A model generated the notes under the pieces. That model was given only the letters and a program-made list of their open reading frames with translations. It searched no databases and was not told where the DNA came from. DNA of 64,000 nt from Bordetella genomosp. 11 (GTDB lineage Bacteria; Pseudomonadota; Gammaproteobacteria; Burkholderiales; Burkholderiaceae_B), in NCBI RefSeq assembly GCF_002261215.1, contig NZ_NEVS01000004.1, positions 1-64,000 of the forward strand. Direction: 5' to 3'. A program made the translations under genes and the position numbers. This document shows positions 17,913-26,412 of the stretch, piece by piece; within the stretch, counting starts at the first letter, position 1, and every line of letters starts with the position of its first letter.

Positions 17913-18806
17913 ATGGATCCCAAGTCCCTACGCTACTTTCTTGCGGTCGCCGAAGAACTGCATTACGGCAGGGCGGCGCAACGGTTGCATATCTCCCAGC
18001 CGCCGCTCACCAAGAGCATCCAGCAGCTGGAGGCCCGGCTGGGCGTGTCGCTGTTCGACCGCAACAAGCGCAGCGTGCGCCTGACGCCGGCCGGGCTGAC
18101 GTTGATGGAAGAAGCCAGGCGCCTGTTGGCGCAGAGCGAGCTGTCCATGCGGGCCGTGCAGCGCAGCGCGCTCGGCGATACCGGCAGGGTGCGCATCGGT
18201 TTCGTCGCCGCGGTACTGTTCATGGGCGTGGAAGCGGTTTTCCGGCGCATCGATCGCGAGGCCTCCGGCATCGATAGCGTCTGGGAGGAAATGGGCTCGT
18301 CCGACCAACTGGAAGCGCTAAGGCAGGATCGCATCGACCTGGGATTCGGGCAAATTTCCAATGGACCGGCGGGCATGGGTTTTCATCGGGTCGCCAGCGA
18401 CCCCCTGGTCGTCGCCATGCCGCAGTCCCATCCCCTGGCCTCGCGGCGGCGCGTGCCGCTGGGACGCCTGATCGGCGACCCGTTCATTCTCATACCGCGC
18501 CAGAGCGCGCCTACGTTTCACGATCTGGTCATAACGGCCTGTATGCAGGCCGGCTTCAGTCCCAACATCCGCCACTATGCGATGCACCTGGTGTCGGTAG
18601 TCAGTCTCGTCGCGATGGGTCGCGGCGTCTCCCTGGTCCCGCGCGCCTTCGCGCGCGCCGCACTGCCGGGCGTCGTATTCCGCCCCATCGAAGGCGTCAA
18701 GGCACATGCGGAGTACTCCGTGGTGTGGAACCCGCGGAATAATCTGCCGATCCTGCCCCGGGTGTTGGGGTTGTTGGGGGTGCCTCCCGCCAGTCAGGGG
18801 CTGTGA
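17913..18806 (+). CDS. LysR-type transcriptional regulator
   Basis: A 297-residue LTTR of the CatR/BenM-like type: N-terminal MDPKSLRYFLAVAEELHYGR with the helix-turn-helix in AAQRLHISQPPLTKSIQQLE, then an effector domain with VRIGFVAAVLFMGVEAVFRR and a Pro-rich C-terminus. The H-Y/F-G-R-A-A and ISQPPLTKSIQQLE pattern is frequent in regulators of aromatic-acid catabolism. It is divergent from the CMD-SDR-amidohydrolase-lactonase operon, which it probably activates through the inverted repeat at 17796. Confidence 0.9.
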   Translation: MDPKSLRYFLAVAEELHYGRAAQRLHISQPPLTKSIQQLEARLGVSLFDRNKRSVRLTPAGLTLMEEARRLLAQSELSMRAVQRSALGDTGRVRIGFVAAVLFMGVEAVFRRIDREASGIDSVWEEMGSSDQLEALRQDRIDLGFGQISNGPAGMGFHRVASDPLVVAMPQSHPLASRRRVPLGRLIGDPFILIPRQSAPTFHDLVITACMQAGFSPNIRHYAMHLVSVVSLVAMGRGVSLVPRAFARAALPGVVFRPIEGVKAHAEYSVVWNPRNNLPILPRVLGLLGVPPASQGL

Positions 18807-18907
18807 TGCTTTGATCGCAGGATCGGGAGTCCGGGGAACTCGCCGCCGTATGACTGTACCTATCGCCCGGCGGACAGCGCGCAGGCTGTCGCTGTTCAAT
18901 TCGATAG

Positions 18908-19906
18908 GTGGTGACTGTGATACTTTTCCGGAAGCCGGAATTCGCGGCTCTGTTCCTGAGTACGGCGATCCCCATATGTCCCGGTGCCCTGGCAGCGGAG
19001 TCAATGTATCCTCAAAGACCGGTGACGATAGTGGTCGGGTTTCCGCCTGGCGGGCCCACCGATGGTTTGGCACGCATCGTCGCCCAACGCATGGGCGAGG
19101 ACCTTCGTCAGAAGATAGTGGTCGAAAACCGACCCGGCGCGGCGGGTAATGTAGCCGCTGCTTCCGTAGCCCGCGCAACACCTGACGGATATACGGTATA
19201 TCTGGCGACCCGCGCCAACGTACTTAATGAAGTCCTGAACGGAAGCACGGACTACAAACTGGATCGGGATTTCGCTCCTGTTGGCATGCTCGCAACCGTT
19301 CCCAATGTGCTGGTAGTGGGCAAGTCTTCATCGGCGACCCGCGCCTCGCAGTTCATCGCGCAGGCCAAAGCCGATCCGGGCAGGCTCAGCTGCGCTTCGG
19401 GCGGCGTGGGTTCGACAAGCCATCTCTTGTGCGAGCTGTTCCAAAGGGAGACGCGCACAGAAATGCTGCATGTTCCCTATCGGGGCGCTGGGCCGGCCCT
19501 GATAGACATCATGGCCGGGCAGGTCGACAGCAAGTTCGACAGCCTGCCTTCCTCGCTCGAACACATACGGCGCGGCGACCTGCGTGCCCTTGGAATTTTA
19601 TCGAAGGAGCGATCGGGCATCGCGCCGGAGATTCCTACCTTGGAAGAGGCGGGCGGTCCGGGACTTTACGTGGAATCGTGGTATGGATTATTGGCGCCCA
19701 CCGGAACCCCCCAGGAGATACTCACGAGGTTGAATGGCTCGCTGAATACCGTCCTGGATGATGCGCGCGTGAAGAACGCCTACATGCGTGCAGGTTACGC
19801 ATTGCCGCCGCGGTTGAATACGCCCGAGGTATTTCGGGATCTGCTGGCCGCGGAGGCTGAGCGCTGGTACTGGACCACGAAGGCCCGTGAAATCAGTTTG
19901 CACTAG
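18908..19906 (+). CDS. Bug-family tripartite tricarboxylate transporter substrate-binding protein
   Basis: A 332-residue receptor. The start is uncertain: GTG codons at 18908 and 18911 both lead into a signal-like segment (RKPEFAALFLSTAIPICPGA) ending AAES before MYPQRPVTIVVGFPPGG. The ligand loop GGPTDGLARIVA keeps the conserved Asp, and later blocks (ENRPGAAGNVAAASVARATP, LSCASGGVGSTSHLLCEL, VPYRGAGPALIDIMAGQVD) are complete. Two Cys, in LSCASGG and LLCEL, are shared with the next gene and with the Bug at 51853. GC content is a little lower than in the flanks. It is followed 49 bases later by a second Bug gene, which suggests tandem duplication. Confidence 0.85.
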   Translation: MVTVILFRKPEFAALFLSTAIPICPGALAAESMYPQRPVTIVVGFPPGGPTDGLARIVAQRMGEDLRQKIVVENRPGAAGNVAAASVARATPDGYTVYLATRANVLNEVLNGSTDYKLDRDFAPVGMLATVPNVLVVGKSSSATRASQFIAQAKADPGRLSCASGGVGSTSHLLCELFQRETRTEMLHVPYRGAGPALIDIMAGQVDSKFDSLPSSLEHIRRGDLRALGILSKERSGIAPEIPTLEEAGGPGLYVESWYGLLAPTGTPQEILTRLNGSLNTVLDDARVKNAYMRAGYALPPRLNTPEVFRDLLAAEAERWYWTTKAREISLH

Positions 19907-19955
19907 CTCGTCGGCGTCGTAGCGACCCGGTAGTGCCGGATGCATTGAACCGTGG

Positions 19956-20951
19956 ATGGAGACGAATGCAATGTCCATACGAACATCGTTCCCGACTTGC
20001 CAGGCGGCGGCGAACGTGCCTGGGACAATCGACCAGGCGGTGCCTGTCAATTATCCACGCCACCCGATAACCTTCGTTGTCGGCTTCCCACGTGGAGGAC
20101 CGGTCCATTTCCTGGCTTCGTTGATTTCCCGGTCCATGAGAAGGGTATTGGGGCAACGCGTCATTATCCAGAACCGGCCGGGCGCCGCGGGGAATAGAGG
20201 TGCCGCGTCCGCTGCTCACGCGGCTCCCAACGGCTATACGCTCTACGTGTGCTACCGGGGAAATACCATGAATCAGCTGCTATATCGGGTACTGGACGTC
20301 GATATGATGCGGGATTTCGTACCTATCGGCTTGATCGCCACTGCTTCGAATGTCCTGGTGGCGCACCCCGATGTGGCGGCAAGGACCGTCGACGAGTTCG
20401 TGTCGCTGGCACGCCGGGCCCCCGGGAATCTTACCTTCGCGTCCGCCGGGCCGGGCTCCAGCAGCCATTTGTTGTGCGAGCTCTTCAAGCTTGCGACTCA
20501 GAGCGATGTACTGAATATTCCATATCGAGGTGCCGGCCCGGCGCTCGACGACTTGCTGGCCGGCCGTGTCGACGCCAAGTTCGAAAGTTTTCCTTCGTCA
20601 CAACCGCATATCGAGGCGGGCAGCCTCCGCCCCATCGCGGTGGCCGGCCGAAAGCGCATTGCTTGCCTACCGGATACGCCGACCATGGAAGAGAGCGGCT
20701 TTGCCGGGTTTTTTCTCGACAACTGGTACGGTCTTATGGCACCGGCCGGGACACCGTCGGATATCGCACTGCAACTGAACGAGGCACTCAATTGCGCCCT
20801 GACGGACAAAGAGGTCCAACAGGCCGTCGGAGCGCGTGGATACATCCTTCCCCAGTCACCTAACGGCCCGGGATTGCTCCTGGACTTGATCGCGGCTGAG
20901 TATCGAGAATGGAAAGCCATCGTCGAATCCAGGGCCGCACAGCGGAATTAA
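19956..20951 (+). CDS. Bug-like receptor paralogue without a recognisable signal peptide
   Basis: A 331-residue Bug homologue clearly related to the gene before it (QNRPGAAGNRGAASAAHAAP, FASAGPGSSSHLLCELF, IPYRGAGPALDDLLAGRVD). The N-terminus (METNAMSIRTSFPTCQAAAN) has no hydrophobic core, and no hydrophobic segment is available in the 49-base gap upstream, so export is doubtful. In the ligand loop the conserved Asp is replaced: GGPVHFLASLIS instead of GG-x-x-D-x-x-A-R. It may be a decaying duplicate or a protein with another role. The reading frame is otherwise intact. The start is taken at ATG 19956; a second ATG follows at 19971. Confidence 0.7.
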   Translation: METNAMSIRTSFPTCQAAANVPGTIDQAVPVNYPRHPITFVVGFPRGGPVHFLASLISRSMRRVLGQRVIIQNRPGAAGNRGAASAAHAAPNGYTLYVCYRGNTMNQLLYRVLDVDMMRDFVPIGLIATASNVLVAHPDVAARTVDEFVSLARRAPGNLTFASAGPGSSSHLLCELFKLATQSDVLNIPYRGAGPALDDLLAGRVDAKFESFPSSQPHIEAGSLRPIAVAGRKRIACLPDTPTMEESGFAGFFLDNWYGLMAPAGTPSDIALQLNEALNCALTDKEVQQAVGARGYILPQSPNGPGLLLDLIAAEYREWKAIVESRAAQRN

Positions 20952-21272
20952 GTATTGACGCCCTGGCCGAGCGTCCGGAACTCGCTACCGTTAGCTCCGG
21001 GGGCCGTTCGCGACCCATGCCAGCCCAACACACCAACGAAAGCATAGGTCCCGCTTTCCCGAGCGCTATATGGATGGGCTTTCTTCCGCCGGCTCGCGCG
21101 TAGCCATGCGGAATTTGCTCGCAATCGCCGAAAGGCGCGACATCCTGCTCTACGGTGCGCGCGCCGGCGGTGCTCATCCGTCCATGGCATGACGCTTGCG
21201 GACCTGGACAAGTGCCCATCGATACGCCGATGCGGCATGGCTACAAACCAAAGGCTATCCAGGGAGGCTGTC
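20952..21272 (+). other. Intergenic region with no recognised gene
   Basis: About 320 bases between the second Bug gene and the small membrane protein. No conserved frame, tRNA or strong hairpin was seen. It must hold the promoter of the downstream gene, but no clear -35/-10 pair could be assigned. Confidence 0.5.
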
Positions 21273-21905
21273 ATGGCACTTATCGTTGCCGCACGGTTCA
21301 CCACCTTCGAGCAGGCCCAGGGCGCCGCGAGAGCTTTGTTCGCCCAGGGATTCGCCGAAGACGACGTGCATGTTTTCTACGTCAATATGGCGGGCGCGCA
21401 CGCCACATATCCCATAGGCGGGGACCGCCAGGCCGACCCGGACGCCGGGGGCGCGCAATATGGCGCGCTGCTGGGTGGCGCGGGACTGGCCCTGGTCGGC
21501 GCCGTCGCTGGCGGGCTGATCGGGGGCGCCCTGGGTTTGGCGCCGCTGGGCGTGCTGGCCGTCGCGGCGGTAGGCGCGTATATCGGATCATTGATGGGCG
21601 CGCTGTGGGTAACCGGTCGCCGCAAGCCGGGGGTGTCGCGCAACCGTGGCGCGCCCGCAGAGCACCCCGAGGCCCGGCATGCCGGCGTGCTGCTGGCATT
21701 GCATACCGACCAGAGCCGAGAAGAACTGGCGTGCAGGGTGCTGCGGGACGCCGGCGGCGTGGATGTGGAGCGCGCGCAGGGCCGCTGGCAGGACGGACGC
21801 TGGGTGGATTTCGATCCCTTGCGCCCACCCGAGCGCGAACCTGAGTCGATGGGCCGCGCGACGTCGGCCGGCGTGCCGCGTGGCGGCCAGGTCAGCCCCC
21901 GATAA
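21273..21905 (+). CDS. Putative glycine-zipper inner-membrane protein
   Basis: A 210-residue protein, function unknown. It begins MALIVAARFTTFEQAQGAAR, an N-terminal region resembling small ferredoxin-like sensor domains, and then has a hydrophobic Gly/Ala-rich stretch of two membrane-spanning segments (ALLGGAGLALVGAVAGGLIG and LGVLAVAAVGAYIGSLMGAL, about residues 70-112) with glycine-zipper spacing. A hydrophilic C-terminal domain (HAGVLLALHTDQSREELACR) follows. GGGAGG lies 6 bases before the ATG at 21273. The layout is reminiscent of stress-linked general membrane proteins. It is probably co-transcribed with the next gene, 14 bases away. Confidence 0.7.
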   Translation: MALIVAARFTTFEQAQGAARALFAQGFAEDDVHVFYVNMAGAHATYPIGGDRQADPDAGGAQYGALLGGAGLALVGAVAGGLIGGALGLAPLGVLAVAAVGAYIGSLMGALWVTGRRKPGVSRNRGAPAEHPEARHAGVLLALHTDQSREELACRVLRDAGGVDVERAQGRWQDGRWVDFDPLRPPEREPESMGRATSAGVPRGGQVSPR

Positions 21906-21919
21906 AAGAGGAGTACGCC

Positions 21920-22267
21920 ATGGCGGATTACCGCGATTTCGATATCGAGATGACCATCGTCCCGGATGCGGCGGGCCAGTATGAGGCAGCCTTCGTCATC
22001 CACGAAGCGCGCGGCGGCCAGCATGGGGGCAAGGGCGAGGAGGCGCGCGGCGCGGGTTCGCCCAACCTGAAGGCCGACAAACGGCCGGACGGAGATTCCG
22101 GCCAGCGCGCGCCGGAGGGCACGCGCGGCAGCCAGAAACAGGCCGGTGATGCCGCGGCGGGGCGCTATGCCTTCCCGCCTGTGGGCAGCTACCCCACGCC
22201 GGACGATGCCCGCGAACAGACCGGCGCCTGGGCGCGCAAATGGATAGACCTGAACTTTCCGAAATAG
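21920..22267 (+). CDS. Hypothetical small hydrophilic protein
   Basis: A 115-residue protein, not recognised by family name. The N-terminus MADYRDFDIEMTIVPDAAGQ and C-terminus YPTPDDAREQTGAWARKWID look ordered, and the middle is a charged, low-complexity Gly/Lys/Asp/Arg segment (about residues 30-75). There is no signal or membrane segment. AGAGGAG lies about 7 bases before the ATG. It follows the glycine-zipper gene and ends before a strong terminator hairpin, so the two genes form a unit. Confidence 0.6.
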   Translation: MADYRDFDIEMTIVPDAAGQYEAAFVIHEARGGQHGGKGEEARGAGSPNLKADKRPDGDSGQRAPEGTRGSQKQAGDAAAGRYAFPPVGSYPTPDDAREQTGAWARKWIDLNFPK

Positions 22268-22317
22268 AGAGCCGGCGCGCGTAGGGGGGCGGAGTGCCCG
22301 TCCTCCCTTTCAATGGC

Positions 22318-22348
22318 AAACGGCCCGTTCTGGACGGGCCGTTTGTTT
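22318..22348. terminator. Strong bidirectional terminator hairpin
   Basis: AAACGGCCCGT (22318-22328) pairs perfectly with ACGGGCCGTTT (22334-22344), with loop TCTGG and GTTTG after the stem on the plus strand. It lies between the convergent small-protein gene (stop 22267) and the DUF934 gene (stop 22386). Confidence 0.75.
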
Positions 22349-22385
22349 GCGTCGTACCTGCGTGCGGACGCTGGTGCGATGGCGC

Positions 22386-22928
22386 TTATGCGTCGGCGAG
22401 TTGCGGCTCGGGCGGACGCGCATACCCGTGTTGATAGTGGTGGCTGAACGTCTTGAGCGCGTGCAGCGCCTTCACGGGGTCGTGCCCGGCCTTGACCGCG
22501 AAGCTGTCGAATCCGCATCGGGCCTGGTAGTGGATCGTATCGATCAGGACGTCTCCCACCGCGCGCAGCTCGCCCTGCCAGCCGTGATGCGTGCGCAGGA
22601 TCTGCGCGATGGAATAACCGCGTCCGTCCGTGTACATGGGGAAATTCACGGCGATATAGGCAATGCCGCGGGGGTCGATTTCGCGCGCGCCGTTCTCCAG
22701 TAAATCCGCAGGTTCCGCGTCCGGTCCCAGCAGAATGGCGACGGGATGGCGCCGCGCGCGCAATATGTCGCGCGCCTTCAGCCAGGTGGACAAGGGGACG
22801 ATCCAGTCCGGCTCGTCGGGCGGGCCGGCGGCCGCGTCGTCCGCGTCCGCGGGTTCATAGTGGCGCGACGTATCGGCCTGCAGGCGGCCGTAACGGATCA
22901 GGGTGTGGGGGAAAGTCTGGTCAGGCAT
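22386..22928 (-). CDS. DUF934 family protein, sulfite-reductase associated
   Basis: A 180-residue protein with the DUF934 core: DWIVPLSTWLKARDILRARR, IAYIAVNFPMYTDGRGYSIA and ELRAVGDVLIDTIHYQARCG. These proteins are encoded next to cysI in betaproteobacteria and belong to sulfite or nitrite assimilation, but their biochemical role is not established. The ATG at 22928 overlaps the end of the reductase gene by 8 bases, so they are co-translated. A longer frame to 23018 would overlap the reductase further and is not homologous. Confidence 0.85.
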   Translation of the reverse strand: MPDQTFPHTLIRYGRLQADTSRHYEPADADDAAAGPPDEPDWIVPLSTWLKARDILRARRHPVAILLGPDAEPADLLENGAREIDPRGIAYIAVNFPMYTDGRGYSIAQILRTHHGWQGELRAVGDVLIDTIHYQARCGFDSFAVKAGHDPVKALHALKTFSHHYQHGYARPPEPQLADA

Positions 22929-24654
22929 GAACGGGCTCTCCGGTCTTCTGGCGATCGGTATCGCCATAGACATCGTGCTTGAAGGGGTCGATCCCGACGC
23001 GGGCGACCACATCGACAAAGCGTTCTTCGTCGCTGTCGCGCAGGCGCAGGTAGGTGCGGATCAGGGTTTCGACGACATCGGGAATCTCGTCGCGGGCGAA
23101 AGACGGACCGATGATGCGACCGATCGCCGCGCCGCCCGCCCGCAGCGGGTCGACATCGTTCAGGTTGTCGCCGGCGCCGTTCTGCCGGCCGCCTATCGTG
23201 ACCTGGTACCACTCCTCGCCGGCCTTGTCGACGCCCAGGATGCCGATATGGCCGACGTGGTGGTGCCCACAGGCATTGATACAGCCGGAGATGTTCAGGT
23301 CGAGTTCGCCGATCTCGTACAGGTAGTCCAGGTTATCGAAGCGTCGCTGGATGGCGTCGGCCACGGGTATGGAGACGGCATTGGCCAGCGCGCAGAAATC
23401 GCCGCCCGGACAGGCGATGATGTTGGTCAGCAGGCCGATATTGGGCGTGGCGAGGTTCAGCGGCTTGAGCGCGGTCCATAGTTCGTAGAGGCGGCTGCGG
23501 CGCACGTCCGCCAGGATCAGGTTCTGCTCATGCGAGACACGCATTTCGCCGAATGAATAGTCGTCGGCCAGCGCGGCGATGGCGTCCATCTGGTCGGCGG
23601 TCACATCGCCGGGTGGGGTGCCGGTCGGCTTGAGGGACAGCGTGACCGAGGCATAGCCGGCCACCCGGTGCGGGCGGACATTCTTGCGCAGCCAGCGGCC
23701 GAAGGCGGGGTCCGCCGCCGCCAGCGTATCGGTGGGATCGTGTTCCTGCCCGGCGGCCGCGTCGTACGCCGGCCACGTGAAGCGGCTGGCGATTTTGTCC
23801 AGCTCGGCCTGCTTGAGCTTGTTCGGGCCGTCCTTCAGGTAGGCCCATTCCTGTTCGACCTGCTCGGTGAACACCTCGGGCGTCAGGTCCTTCACCAGGA
23901 TCTTGATGCGGGCCTTGTACTTGTTGTCGCGGCGCCCGTGCAGGTTGTACACGCGCAGGATGGCCTGCAGGTAGGTCAGCAGGTCTTCCCATGCGACGAA
24001 CGGGCGGATCAGCTTGCCGACGATGGGCGTACGGCCCATGCCGCCGCCGACCCAGACGCGAAAGCCGACGTGGCCGTCCTGTTCCAGTGCCTGCAGGCCG
24101 ATGTCGTGCACGCCGACCGCGGCGCGGTCCTCGTGGGCGCCGCTGACCGCGATCTTGAACTTGCGGGGCAGGAAGGCGAATTCCGGATGCAGCATCGACC
24201 ATTGGCGGATGATTTCGCACCACACCAGGGGATTGGTCACCTCGTCCGGCGCCACGCCGGCGAAGTGATCGGTGGTGGTGTTGCGTATGCAATTGCCGCT
24301 GGTCTGGATCGCGTGCATCTGCACGGTGGCCAGATCGGCCAGGATATCCGGCACGTCTTCCAGCTTGGGCCAATTGAACTGCATGTTCTGGCGCGTGCTG
24401 AAATGGCCGTATCCGCGGTCGTACTTGCGCGCGATATGTCCCAGCATGCGCAGCTGGCGGGACGTCAGCATGCCATACGGAATCGCCACGCGCAGCATGG
24501 GAGCGTGCCGCTGTATATACAGGCCGTTCTGCAAACGCAGGGTGCGGAAGTCGTCTTCGGACAAGTCGCCGGCCAGGAAACGTTGCGTCTGGTCGCGGAA
24601 CTGGGCCACGCGTTCTTCGACCAGTTGCTGGTCTATGGGGTCATACACGTACAT
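22921..24654 (-). CDS. cysI: Sulfite/nitrite reductase hemoprotein (siroheme, [4Fe-4S])
   Basis: A 577-residue enzyme with the duplicated ferredoxin-like and siroheme domains that reduce sulfite to sulfide (or nitrite to ammonia) with six electrons. The N-terminal half has YGHFSTRQNMQFNWPKLEDV and TSGNCIRNTTTDHFAG. The cluster ligands are Cys415 and Cys421 (IIACPGGDFC) and Cys458 and Cys462 (ISGCINACGHHHVGHIG). The DUF934 partner points to assimilatory sulfite reduction, but nitrite as substrate is not excluded, since the nitrate operon nearby lacks a siroheme nitrite reductase. No cysH, cysJ or cysD is adjacent. Confidence 0.9.
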   Translation of the reverse strand: MYVYDPIDQQLVEERVAQFRDQTQRFLAGDLSEDDFRTLRLQNGLYIQRHAPMLRVAIPYGMLTSRQLRMLGHIARKYDRGYGHFSTRQNMQFNWPKLEDVPDILADLATVQMHAIQTSGNCIRNTTTDHFAGVAPDEVTNPLVWCEIIRQWSMLHPEFAFLPRKFKIAVSGAHEDRAAVGVHDIGLQALEQDGHVGFRVWVGGGMGRTPIVGKLIRPFVAWEDLLTYLQAILRVYNLHGRRDNKYKARIKILVKDLTPEVFTEQVEQEWAYLKDGPNKLKQAELDKIASRFTWPAYDAAAGQEHDPTDTLAAADPAFGRWLRKNVRPHRVAGYASVTLSLKPTGTPPGDVTADQMDAIAALADDYSFGEMRVSHEQNLILADVRRSRLYELWTALKPLNLATPNIGLLTNIIACPGGDFCALANAVSIPVADAIQRRFDNLDYLYEIGELDLNISGCINACGHHHVGHIGILGVDKAGEEWYQVTIGGRQNGAGDNLNDVDPLRAGGAAIGRIIGPSFARDEIPDVVETLIRTYLRLRDSDEERFVDVVARVGIDPFKHDVYGDTDRQKTGEPVHA

Positions 24655-24810
24655 GTCTATGCGCCTCGAAACGCACGCCGGAAGCGGGTGCGGCAGCCCT
24701 GGAAACGGACCGGAAACCGCAATCGTAGCGTGGAAGAAGGCCGCGTGTCCCGGCTATTGACCGCAGGTTATTTGCTTAGACGGTGGGCTTATTTGGTGGC
24801 AAAACGCCGC

Positions 24811-24840
24811 CAAAGAAAAACCCGCCTTGCGGCGGGTTTT
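24811..24840 (-). terminator. Rho-independent terminator downstream of the HU-like gene
   Basis: AAAACCCGCC-TTGC-GGCGGGTTTT forms a 10-bp perfect stem (24817-24840). On the minus strand it is followed by further T residues (TTTTTCTTTGG). It lies about 90 bases past the stop of the HU-like gene. Confidence 0.85.
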
Positions 24841-24928
24841 CCAACGTGACGCTCGCTTCGAAAGCACGCTGCCTTTAATGCATGCTTTTAAAGCAGGCTT
24901 CTGAAGCTGCCTTCAGAACTTGCGCGCA

Positions 24929-25378
24929 TTACTGCGCGGCGTCCTTCAGTTTCTTCAGCGGACGGACCTTCACCTTGACCGAAGCGGGCTTGGCGGGGAA
25001 CCAGCGCTCTTCACCGGAGAACGGATCCTTGCCGAAACGCTTGGGCTTGGCGGGGACTTTTTGCACGGAGACCTTGAACAGGCCGGGCAGCGTGAATTCG
25101 CCGGAGCCCTTCTTGTTCACGGACGCCAGCACGGCACCTTCCAGGCTTGCCAGGACGGCCTTGACCGACTTGGCTTCCACGCCGCTCTGTTCGACCACGT
25201 GGGCGACCAGTTGGCTTTTGTTCAGTGCGCTCTTCAACGCGGTTACGGGCGCGGCGGCTTTCTTGGCCGGCGCGGTCTTGGTTACAGCGGCCTTCTTGGC
25301 AACGGCTTTTTTGGCCGGGGCTTTCTTGGCAGCAGTCGTGGAGGCTTTCTTTGCAGGAGCTTTAGCTTTAGTGGCCAT
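24929..25378 (-). CDS. HU-family DNA-binding protein with histone-H1-like N-terminal tail
   Basis: A 149-residue nucleoid protein. Residues 1-45 are a Lys/Ala/Pro-rich tail built from KAPAKKA-type repeats (MATKAKAPAKKASTTAAKK, then KAPAKKAVAKKAAV), like eukaryotic H1 tails. The rest is an HU/IHF domain: LNKSQLVAHVVEQSGVEAKS, GSGEFTLPGLFKVSVQKVPA and the arm FGKDPFSGEERWFPAKPA. The HU arm is atypical, with Trp-Phe where HU has Arg-Asn-Pro. Proteins of this composite type are known from Bordetella and other betaproteobacteria (the BpH2 type). It stands alone with its own terminator and probably compacts DNA or modulates expression globally. Confidence 0.9.
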   Translation of the reverse strand: MATKAKAPAKKASTTAAKKAPAKKAVAKKAAVTKTAPAKKAAAPVTALKSALNKSQLVAHVVEQSGVEAKSVKAVLASLEGAVLASVNKKGSGEFTLPGLFKVSVQKVPAKPKRFGKDPFSGEERWFPAKPASVKVKVRPLKKLKDAAQ

Positions 25379-25498
25379 GGTCGAAAGAATGGTTAGGTTG
25401 AAATAGCAGAAGGCTCAAGCCGTACGCCTGGCGACGGCTGAACGCGATAATACTTAAGCCGCGCAGTTATGTACATTATTTGGCGTGTATTGCACGCG

Positions 25499-25548
25499 AA
25501 AAAGCCCTGTAGAGGCGCTACAACAACGGTTGCGCCTTCACAGAGCCC
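25499..25548 (-). terminator. Rho-independent terminator downstream of the nitrate/SUMT operon
   Basis: On the minus strand CTGTGAAGGCGC (25543-25532) pairs with GCGCCTCTACAG (25518-25507) with small internal mismatches, and GGCTTTTT follows. It lies about 55 bases past the SUMT stop at 25599 and would end the nrtA-to-SUMT transcript. Confidence 0.65.
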
Positions 25549-25598
25549 TAAAAAAAGGGGTTTTTCGCGGCTTTTGCGTTATCGGGCCGTTGAAAACC

Positions 25599-26411
25599 TC
25601 AGGCCACCATGGCGAAGGCGGCGGGTTGGGCGGCCGCGTCGATCAACGATACCGCCGGTCCGATCACGATGACGGCGGGGCTGGACAGGCCCGCCTGAAC
25701 GATATCCGCGGCCATGCGATCCAGGCGGGTCACGATATGGCGCTGCTCCGGGCACGATACGCGATGCGCCACGGCGACCGGCGTATCCGCGGCAAAACCC
25801 GCTTCCTGCAGCTCGCGCGCCAGCGTGCCCGCGTCGCGCATGCCCATGTAGCACACCAGCGTCAGGCCGCTGGCGGCCAGTACGCGCCAGTCGGGCCGGG
25901 TATCGTCCATGGTGTGCGCGGTGACCAGCGCCACGCCGCGACTCAGCCCGCGATGCGTCAGCGGCAGCCCCAGCGCGGCGCCCGCCGCCAGGCCCGCGGT
26001 GATGCCGGCCACGGCTTCGGCGTCGATGCCGCGGGCCGCCAGCCACTGCAGTTCTTCGCCGCCGCGCCCGAAAATGAAGGGGTCCCCGCCTTTTACGCGT
26101 GCCACGCTGCGGCCCTGGCGGGCGTAGCGTGCCATCAGGCGCAGGATGAAATCCTGTGGCGTGGAGCGGCAGCCGCCGCGCTTGCCGACCTTGACGATGC
26201 GCGTGCCCGGCGCCGCCAGGGCATGGATGTCCGCGCCGACAAGGTCGTCGACGAGCCAGACATCGGCCTGCCGCAGAATGCGCGCGGCCTTCACGGTGAG
26301 CAGGTCGGGATCGCCCGGCCCGGCGCCGACCAGCCACACTTTGCCGCGCCGCGTGGGCGCGCCTGCCGGGGAATCCGTCGTGGCGCGCGCCGTTTCGGGG
26401 GTGGGTCTCAT
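25599..26411 (-). CDS. cobA: Uroporphyrinogen-III C-methyltransferase (SUMT)
   Basis: A 270-residue tetrapyrrole methylase making precorrin-2, the siroheme precursor, from uroporphyrinogen III and SAM. Motifs are VWLVGAGPGDPDLLTVKAAR (SAM site, near residues 24-43), VKGGDPFIFGRGGEEL, PLTHRGLSRGVALVTAH and VCYMGM. Only the methylase domain is present; the CysG dehydrogenase/chelatase domain is absent. The ATG at 26411 begins two bases after the nasA stop, so it is the last gene of the nitrate operon and supplies siroheme for nitrite or sulfite reductase. A start at 26591 would overlap nasA and is not homologous. Confidence 0.93.
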   Translation of the reverse strand: MRPTPETARATTDSPAGAPTRRGKVWLVGAGPGDPDLLTVKAARILRQADVWLVDDLVGADIHALAAPGTRIVKVGKRGGCRSTPQDFILRLMARYARQGRSVARVKGGDPFIFGRGGEELQWLAARGIDAEAVAGITAGLAAGAALGLPLTHRGLSRGVALVTAHTMDDTRPDWRVLAASGLTLVCYMGMRDAGTLARELQEAGFAADTPVAVAHRVSCPEQRHIVTRLDRMAADIVQAGLSSPAVIVIGPAVSLIDAAAQPAAFAMVA

Positions 26412-26412
26412 C

